Shown piece after piece: positions 57,121 through 64,000 of a DNA stretch of 64,000 nucleotides. Under the pieces are notes generated by a model. The model searched no databases and had not been told where the DNA came from. It saw nothing but the letters and a program-made list of their open reading frames with translations. Made by a program: the position numbers and the translations under genes. The DNA is taken from assembly GCF_023343835.1 (NCBI RefSeq), contig NW_026040168.1, positions 292,486 to 356,485 of the forward strand, given 5' to 3'. Origin of the DNA: Lagopus muta. Lineage: Eukaryota; Chordata; Aves; Galliformes; Phasianidae. Positions within the stretch are counted from its first letter, which is position 1. The number at the start of each line of letters is the position of its first letter.

Positions 57121-58050
57121 CTGCTGAAATTAAGGTGGCTCAATTAGATTTGGATTGGCAACTCAAAGGTGAATTATTTTTTGCTCTGTGAGTCCTCAGG
57201 CTATCAAGGAAGAGATGCAACATATAAGTGGGCTAGAGACTGAGTGGTGGATTAACTGTGGATGGAATCGTGCAGATTATTCAAGATTGTGACGCATGCA
57301 CTACAATTAAACAAGCCAAAAGGAGGAAACCTCTTTGGGGGGAAGGGCGATGGCAAAAGTATAAATATGGAGAGGCGTAACAGGTTGAATACATCACCTT
57401 GCCGCGAATCCATGATGGTGTTACGTGCTTACCATGGTGGAGGCAACCACTGGGTGCCTTGAAACATACGCAGTACCGCATACTACTGTCCAAAACACCA
57501 TATTGGGTCTTGAGAAACAAGTCCTGTGGCGACATGGCACCCCAGAAAGAATTGAGTCAGAGAATGGGACTCATTTCAAAAATTCTCTTGTAAATACTTG
57601 GGCCAAAGATCATGGCATCGAGTGGATTTATCATATTCCCTACCATGCACGAGCCTCTGGTAAAATCAAACAATACAATGTGTTTTTAAAAACCGTGTTG
57701 AAAGCAATGTGTGGCGGAACATTTAAGCACTGGGAGAAGCATTTGGCAGAAGCCACCTGGTTGGTCAACACTAGAGGACCTATCAATTGTGATGGTCCTA
57801 CCCAGTCCAGCTCCCTACATTCTGTAGAGGAAGATAAAGTCCCCATTGTACATGTAAAGAGCATGTTGGGAGAAGCGGTTTGGGTCCTTCTGGCTTCTGG
57901 AAAGGGCAAGCCTCTCTGTGGAACTTTTACTCAGGGACCTGTGTCCACTTGGTGGGTGATGCAGAAAGATGGGGTTGTTCAATGTGTACCACAAGGAAAT
58001 TTGATGTTGAGGGAGAGAAGTCAGCGATTCCATGTATATATATGTGTATA
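57121..58050 (+). pseudogene. ERV-L 3 integrase
   Basis: The zinc-domain region is frameshifted (GYQGRDATYKWARD, IIQDCDACTTIKQAK near 57200-57320). From 57425 an open stretch shows TMVEATTGCLETYAVPHTT, RIESENGTHF (Asp replaced by Glu at the second catalytic position), and HIPYHARASGKIKQYN (the catalytic Glu context altered to KIKQ). It ends WWVMQKDGVVQCVPQGNL. Two of three catalytic residues are changed, so it is inactive. Confidence 0.87.
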
Positions 58051-58138
58051 GGTATTTGTGTGTGTAGTGCATGTTAATTATTGTTTGTATATATGTGTAT
58101 ATTAAGCATGTTGTAGTGATTTAGAATAAGGGGTGGAA

Positions 58139-58658
58139 TGTCATGGTTTTATGATTTTTTTTTAAAATCAGTATTCCATACCATAACATCATGTAAAGCT
58201 TTGGGAGTTAGAGAGTTAATGCCCCACTTCCGCCAGTTTCCCAAATACCTGGCTCTCAGAAGGAAAGAACTACATACCCCAGAGGACTTTGTGTTCAGAG
58301 GGGAAAATAAGACCCGCGTGTCATGGGACTCTCCTTCTCTTGCTGCCTGGCAGTGTGTGGGTGTGCTCCCCAGCCACTTAGCCTTCAATTCAGAGTAAGG
58401 CCTTAAGTTTTGGACACTTTCTCTCTCTCTCATTTTATTTGATTTATTAGCCTTAAATCCACTTCATTGTATTGTGTTATCTCGCGTTCTGATACCATAT
58501 TTAGTAAATTAACTTTCTTCCTCAGATTGCTGCTACTGTTCTGTTTTTAGGCCCGTCTCCCTACCCTTCCCCTTTTCCCCTTCTCCCCTTTTCTGGGCCT
58601 GTGGGCCTGCTGGTCCACTGTAACAGACATAGATAGATCTAGAGGTGACTCTGTGACA
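58139..58658 (+). mobile_element. 3' LTR of ERV-L 3 (different subfamily from its 5' LTR)
   Basis: 520 bp, TGTCATGGTTTTATG...GACTCTGTGACA, preceded by the polypurine tract GAATAAGGGGTGGAA. U3 is closest to the LTR at 50003-50547. Confidence 0.9.
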
Positions 58659-58884
58659 ATTGCACAAGAAGCTGTGAGGTCATATAACCAGGACAGCTGA
58701 CCTAAACTGTCTAATGGGCTATTCCATAAGATAGGACATAATGCAAAGAACAATAAAATAAGTGGGAGTTGGGTGGAGGAGGCAGCTGCTGTTTGGGGAC
58801 TGGCTGAGCATTTGTTGGCAAGTGATGAGCTATTGCATTATGCATCATTTGTTTTGTAGAGAAAGATATATATGTATTCTTATT
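58659..58884 (+). mobile_element. Left half of an interrupted LTR-type repeat
   Basis: Contains GGAGGCAGCTGCTGTTTGGGGACTGGCTGAGCAT and GCATTATGCATCATTTGTTTTGT, as in 51070-51250. It continues at 60353 after a small provirus. Confidence 0.7.
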
Positions 58885-59119
58885 TGTCTAACCAAGATGT
58901 TATAATCACAATATCATTGTGTATAATCAATAGATATCAAGATGTTATAAGCGCAACACAATCAAGAGAGTAAGGCAAAGCAGACAACGATAACAAAAAG
59001 AGAATAAGTGGAAGAGCTTACCCTTCGGCTGAGCTCACCAGAAGACACCAAAAGAGGGGATCTCCAGAAGAGATCCTTCCCCTCTGGTAACCAGCTCTTA
59101 AATAGGTCTAGAAGGAGTG

Positions 59120-59950
59120 GATATTAATTACCCACATATAACCTCTGTCTGAGAGCAGGACGGATGGTCATAGTGGCCAACTTAGCTATTTCTGGGCCAT
59201 TCACCAAGACACTTTCTGCCCCAGAATCCCATAGTCTCAATAACCAAGCTGGTAGGTACACTTTCTCTAGGCTTCCGTCGAAATCGTTGTACTAAGTCCA
59301 TCAACTCTGTTGCCGTGTATGGCCAAGCTGTAACAAGTAAATGAGTCTGGGCAGGGGGCCATTGATCAGGCGGCACCCCTGCCGGTCTGTCCTGTACTTC
59401 TTTTGTTTTCTGGGTTTACAACAGGATGGACTTCCAGTGGATCAGTTAGAATTGGACATTCAAGATCTGATTTGGATTTTTCGTTCTGATCAACGAAGTC
59501 TGTTGATTCAGGAATCTGGTCATCACTTATTGAAATGTTATCAATTTGGCCTACGGGAAGATATAGAATTGGCTTCATCCCTGTTAAAACGCCAAGTTTG
59601 TGCTCCAGCTTTTCAATGCGGTCTTTCAAAAGCTGATTTTCAGATTCTAAAGTATTATTTCTTACATCCGCATGATTTAAGGCAGTTAATAATGGCCATG
59701 CCACCATGGAGGCAGCCAGTTGCCTTTCTTCAGTAGTGAGGACATCCTTGCCAAGTCCTTGAAAATAGTCCGCCATGCAATATGGGGAGATGCTGCCCGT
59801 AACGCATAAGGGACCCCATTTTTCAATGACAATGGCTAACTCATAATACCGTGATCCCTCAAATCCTGGGATCTGCCCTGGAATCATTTTCTCTAGAGGA
59901 ATATTGTTCTCCTCCTTGACCCATTTATAGAAACTCCATAGAAAAGACAT
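59120..59950 (-). pseudogene. gag of the third ERV family
   Basis: Start chosen at 59950 (MSFLWSFYKWVKEENNIPLE). 194 open codons run to 59366 and include GPLCVTGSISPYCMADYFQGLGKDV and a coiled-coil heptad stretch, NNTLESENQLLKDRIEKLEHKLG (about 59690-59610). After a frameshift the gag continues (about 59360-59130): MDLVQRFRRKPRESVPT and then WLLRLWDSGAESV, the same RRxPxES..xWLxRxWDSGAxS signature seen in the ERV-L capsids. This places the family near ERV-L. I do not recognise a named family. The open frame is long enough to suggest a fairly young copy. Confidence 0.78.
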
Positions 59951-59971
59951 AATGTTAATTTCAGTATATTC

Positions 59972-59989
59972 GGCCTGCCTGGCTCGCCA
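59972..59989 (-). other. Primer binding site, tRNA-Arg-like
   Basis: Minus-strand TGGCGAGCCAGGCAGGCC, two bases after the LTR end. It matches the complement of the tRNA-Arg(ACG) 3' end at about 15 of 18 positions from my memory of that tRNA. Confidence 0.6.
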
Positions 59990-59991
59990 AA

Positions 59992-60352
59992 TGTATAACC
60001 AAGATGTTATAATCACAATATAATTATGTATAATCAATGGATATCAAGATGTTATAAGCGCAATATAATCAAGAGAGTAAGGCAAAGCAGACAACAATAA
60101 CAAAAAGAGAATAAGTGGAAGAGCTTACCCTTCAGCTGAGCTCACCAGAAGACAACAAAAGAGGGAACCTCCAGAAGAGACCCTTCCCCTCTGGTAGCCA
60201 GCTCTTAAATAGGTCTAGGAGGGGTGGAGCCTGGCTCCCCCCCTTCTGGCAGCACAGGTGAATTGCCTTCACCTGTGCTCCTCTGGCTGACTCATGGCTC
60301 GCCTCAGGTGATTAATCAGAGGTTCAGGCCATGACTCAGCAGTTCCCATACA
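59992..60352 (-). mobile_element. 5' LTR of the third ERV family
   Basis: 361 bp, TGTATGGGAACTGCTGAG...TTGGTTATACA on the minus strand. It is close to the 348-bp solo LTR at 4199-4546. Confidence 0.9.
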
Positions 60353-60860
60353 TTATCATTACTATTACTTCTCTCTTTCTTTTTGTTCTTACTGTATACT
60401 TTTTTCTTAACTTGCTTATGAGTTCTACTTTTAGTTCCCAATTCTCTCTCGCATCCCACTTGTAGGTGGAGGGAGAGTGAGCAAAATGTTGTGTGGTACT
60501 TAGCTGACTGCCGGGTTAAACCCCAATTGTCCTTTTTGTCCTGTCCAAACTGGTCTGGGGGCTGTCACCGGCAAGGCCAGAAAGTGAGAATATCGCACCC
60601 ATTGGGGTTCTCACTATAGAGCACGGGAGACTGAAGGATGGCTGGCCTGCCTCAAGACACCACCACTGGAACTTGGCTACTATATCCATCTCTTGTTTCA
60701 TTTAAATCGTGCTCAAGTCCCACATTTTCCTATTAATCCTATTTAATTACCATCACGTGTCCTGCCTTTCGATGTATATACACAGATTTCATTCCCTTAG
60801 TTTATGGGCCACCCTTCTAAATTGTTGGTGGAGTTCATTTAGTCCATGACTTTGGGCTTC
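60353..60860 (+). mobile_element. Right half of interrupted LTR-type repeat and adjoining unassigned sequence
   Basis: 60353-60530 (CTTCTCTCTTTC...GGTGGAGGGAGAGTGAGC...GGTTAAACCCC) is the usual right-hand part of the LTR begun at 58659. 60531-60860 has no recognised coding or repeat signature. It may be internal ERV sequence following that LTR. Confidence 0.6.
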
Positions 60861-60861
60861 A

Positions 60862-62580
60862 TATAATCATTTGAGTTGTAAGAGACCTTTAAAAGTTGTC
60901 TAGTCCTATTCCCATGCAATGAACAGGGACATCCACAGCTAGATCATGTTGCTCAGAGCCTGGTCCAGCCTGACTTTCAATGTCTCCAAGGATGGGGCAT
61001 CCACCACCTCTCTGGGCAACCTGTTGCAGTGTCTCACTACCCTTACTGTAAAAAAAAACAAACTTTTCCCTTATATCCAGTCTAAATCTTCCCTTTTTTA
61101 GTTTGAAACCATTTCCCCTTCTTTCCTGTAGCTGCCCTATAGATATTGAAAGGCTGCTATCTGCTCACCTCAGAGTCTTCTCTTCTCCAGACTGAACAGC
61201 CCCAGCTCTTTCAGCCTGTCCTCATAGGACAGGTGTTCTATCCCTTAGATCATTTTTGTGGCCCTCCTCTGGATGCACTCCAGCAGGTTCATGTCTCTCC
61301 TGTACTGAGGACTCCACAACTTGACACAGTACTCCAGGTGAGGCCTCACCAGTACAGAGTAGAGGGGCAGGATCACCTCCCTCAAACTTCTGACCGCACT
61401 TACTTTGGTGCAGGCCAGGGTATGGTAGGCTTTCTGAGCTGCAAGGGCACATTGCTGTCTCATGTCCAGCTTTCCATCCACCATTGCACTCAGGTCCTTT
61501 TCAGCAGGGCTGTGCTCTATCCTTCTGTCCTCCAATTTGTATTGGTAATGGATGTTGCCTCAACACAGTTACAAGACCTTGTATTTGGATTTGCTGAACC
61601 TTATGAGGTTCTCCTGGGCCTGCTGCTCAAGCTTGTCTGGCAGTCTGTCCCTCAGGCATGTCATTTGCACCACATAGCTTGTCATCTGCAGACTTGCTGA
61701 GGGTGCACACAATCCCAGTGTTGATGTCACTGATGAAGAAATTAAAGAGCATCTGTCCCTATACTGACCCCTGAGGGACACCAGTCATCACTAATCTCCA
61801 TCTGGATGTTGAGCCACTGATCACCACTCTCTTGATACAGTCTTGCAACCAGTTCCTTGTTTGCCAAACAGTCCACCTGTAAATCCATATATTTCTAAAT
61901 TGGAGAGAAGGTTGTTGCGGGGGACCATGTCAAAGATCTTACTGAAGTATGGATAGATGACATCAGTGTCTCTTCCCTTATCCTCTGATGCAGTAACACC
62001 ATAATAAAAATGCTAATAATTTGGTCAGGCAGGACTAGCTCTTGATGAAGCCATGCTGGTTATCCCATAACACCTCCCTCTCTTCCATTTGCCTTAGCAT
62101 AGCACTGCTCCATGATCTTCCATGGCACAGAGGTGAGGGTGACAGTTCACTAGTTCCCTGAATCGTCCTTCCTACCCTTCTTAAAAAATGATTGTAACAT
62201 TGCCTTGTTTTCCAGTCAAAAGGGACTTCATCTGACCGCCATGTCTTTTCAAATATCATCAAGAGTGGCTTGGCCACTGTGTCAGCCAATTCCCTCAGGA
62301 CTCTGGGATGCATCTCATCAGGACCCATAGACTTGTGGATTTTCAGGTTCCTCAGGTGGTCATGAATGTGATGTTTGCTTATAGCAGGAGGGACATTGCT
62401 CTCCCAGTCCCTGCCTTCTGAACTATTCACTTGAGGGCTGTGTGTAGAGCAGTCACTAGTGAAGACTGAGGCAAAAAGGTGTTGAGTACCTTATCATTCT
62501 CCTTGCCCATTTTTACTGGCCTGCCTGTATTACTAAAGGGGGTACGCTGTCTTGTGCTTTTCTTTTCTGGTTGATGTTCA
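60862..62580 (-). mobile_element. CR1 fragment, 3' half
   Basis: Minus-strand CR1 with its 3' end at 60862 (ATCATTTGAGTTGTAAGAGACC). It holds RT motifs such as [54 protein letters not shown] and MGPDEMHPRVLRELADTVAKPLL. It is collinear with the fragment at 35155-36195 in its upper part. It has many stops. Confidence 0.9.
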
Positions 62581-63208
62581 TACATCATAACAGTTGTTAA
62601 AGACAGAAAAGATGATGCATGGTGTTAGATTGTTTCATGCTGAATCCAGTTCTGGTTCCATCAGAATTCATTCTTCCTTAATCCGAGTAATACCATGGAT
62701 AGGGCATATAGCTACCATAATAGTGATGACATGCAGTATTATGTAGCAATTAACATCATACAATTCAAATAATCAGCTATTCTCACCCAATATCAATACC
62801 TCTTGAGGTATACACTGGACTTCCCAATCCTTCTGCATTACTTACCAAGTGCACTTGGGTCCTTGAGCAAAACAATCCCACAAATGTACTTGCCTTTGTC
62901 TGAGGCAGGAATAACCCAGAATGTCTTTCCCAGCATATTTTTTGTGTGCACTGCAGGTTCTTTAGCTCCTTCTACAGTACGTAAGAGTCTTGACTAGGCA
63001 GGACCAGATCAATTGACAGACTTCTTAGCGTTGGTTAGCCAGGTGGCTTTTGCTAAATGTGTATCCCAGTGTTTTAATGCCCAGCACCCATTGCTCCCAG
63101 TGTAGTCTTTAACAGTCCATTGTATCATTCAGTTTTCCCAGAGGCTGGTGTATGATAGGGGATGAGATATATCCTCTCAATGCGATGCTCTTTGGCCCAA
63201 TCTGTTTC
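62581..63208 (-). pseudogene. Old ERV-L-like integrase C-terminal remnant
   Basis: On the minus strand, from 63200 downward, are decayed counterparts of EHRIERIYLIPYHTPASGKTE.YNGLLKT, ATWLTNAKKSVN and CSAHKKYAGKDILGYSCLRQRQ...GTWCTW. They align with the integrase C-terminal region at 12289-12700 but are far more mutated than the other copies. It is interrupted at 63208 by a CR1 insertion, so it is an old layer. Confidence 0.72.
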
Positions 63209-64000
63209 ACAGAATCACAGAATTGTAGGGGTTGGAAGGGACCTCCAGAGATCACTGAGTCCAACCCCCCTGCCAAAGCAGGTTCCCTACACCAGGTCGC
63301 ACAGGTAGGCATCCAGGCAGGTCTTGAACATCTCCAGAGAAGGAGACTCCACAACCTCCCCGGGCAGCCTGTTCCAGTGCTCCGTCACCCTCACTGTAAA
63401 GAAGTTCTTGCGCACATTTGTGCGGAACTTCCTATGCTGCAGTTTCCAGCCGTTTCCCCTTGTCCTGTCTCCATTCACCACAGAAAAGAGTCCGTCCTCG
63501 CCATTCTGCCCCCCACACCTTAGATATTTATAGACCTGGATCAGGTCCCCTCTCAGTCTTCTTTTCTCAAGGCTGAACAGACCCAGTTTACTCAGCCTTT
63601 CCTCATAGGAGAGATGCTCCAGGCCCTTCACCATCTTTGTGGCCCTCTGCTGGACTCTTTCCAAGAGATCCCTGTCTTTTTTGTACTGGGGAGCCCAGAA
63701 CTGGATGCAGTACTCCAGATGAGGCCTTACCAGGGCAGAGTAGAGGGGGAGGATCACCTCCCTCGACCTGCTGGCCACGCTCTTTTTAATGCATCCCAGG
63801 ATGCCATTGGTCCTCTTGGCCACAAGGGTACACTGCTGGCTCATGGCCAACCTGTCGTCCACCAGGACACCCAGGTCCCTCTCTGCAGAGCTCCTCTCCA
63901 GCAGGTCATCCCCCAGCCTGTACCGTTGCATGGAATTATTCCTCCCCAGATGCAAGCCTCTACACTTGCTTTTGTTAAACCTCATCTGTTTTTTTTCTGA
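63209..64000 (-). mobile_element. CR1, 5' part beyond window, RT C-terminus open
   Basis: CR1 of the same subfamily as 17211-21911, inserted in the integrase remnant. The 3' end is at 63209 (CAGAATCACAGAATTGTAGGGGTTGG). An open frame of 232 codons (63985-63287) runs from [22 protein letters not shown] to [10 protein letters not shown]. It covers the RT C-terminus without the frameshifts seen at 21618. The element extends past the window edge, so its completeness is unknown. Confidence 0.92.

Larger units (their letters stand above)
52686..58658 (+). mobile_element. ERV-L-like provirus 3 (recombinant, defective)
   Basis: LTR, Lys-type primer site, gag, protease, RT, RNase H, integrase and LTR are in order. 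The 5' LTR (52686-53155) and 3' LTR (58139-58658) belong to different subfamilies, and the flanks do not show a duplicated target. The provirus was therefore assembled or modified by recombination after or during integration. Protease has an internal deletion, and the RNase H/integrase junction is replaced by unrelated sequence. Confidence 0.85.
58885..60352 (-). mobile_element. Short ERV (third family), internally deleted
   Basis: Minus-strand element: 5' LTR 59992-60352, primer site 59972-59989, gag, and a 3'-LTR remnant 58885-59119 lacking its U3 start. Ends are TGTATGGGAACTGC and TTGGTTAGACA. Flanks TTATT (left) and TTATC (right) are a possible 5-bp target duplication with one mismatch. 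Pol is absent. The family matches the solo LTR at 4199-4546. Confidence 0.85.

Overview
This window is a repeat-dominated stretch of a bird genome. It holds one host gene, three exons of spindlin (SPIN1) on the minus strand at 41163-47917. CR1 LINEs with the typical ATTCTATG-type 3' ends, ERV-L-like and gammaretrovirus-like endogenous proviruses, and a long CCCTT/AAGGG array together indicate an avian genome. A SPIN1 copy sitting among stacked endogenous retroviruses fits the female-limited W chromosome (SPIN1W), probably of a galliform, but the Z copy cannot be excluded from sequence alone.

Layout. 1-3465 is a CCCTT satellite, followed by a 200-N gap. 3666-34332 is a nest of proviruses. The oldest layer is a gammaretrovirus-like ERV (tRNA-Pro-type primer site, class-typical gag, protease, RT, RNase H, integrase and Env tail) present as a tandem pair. 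Copy A (5546-8617) begins with an LTR terminus fused head-to-head to an inverted gag arm (3666-5545). Copy B runs from 8703 to 34332. Copy B is split by an ERV-L provirus (11641-22996, 5-bp target duplication CTCCC), which carries an almost intact CR1 (17211-21911). It is split again by a second ERV-L (24033-32380). Inside the second ERV-L's gag lies a third insertion (26595-30832, flanked by ATTGC). It is a rearranged provirus that has captured two host small RNAs, 7SL (SRP) RNA and U6 snRNA.

34333-36905 holds ERV-L LTRs, CR1 fragments and a solo LTR with a 6-bp target duplication. 36906-50002 is the SPIN1 locus: 3' UTR, three coding exons and introns, with a nested CR1/LTR/CR1 insertion and a TA microsatellite in the first intron. 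50003-58658 is a mosaic of ERV-L pieces and one nearly complete but heavily mutated ERV-L provirus. 58659-60530 is an LTR interrupted by a small provirus with a tRNA-Arg-like primer site. 60862-64000 holds CR1 fragments and an old integrase remnant.

No retroviral or CR1 gene set here is fully intact. The only gene that looks constrained is SPIN1, whose splice sites and reading frame are preserved across all three visible exons. The most unusual object is the 7SL/U6-bearing provirus. Its outer ends look like integrase-made LTR ends while its interior records several reverse-transcription template switches.
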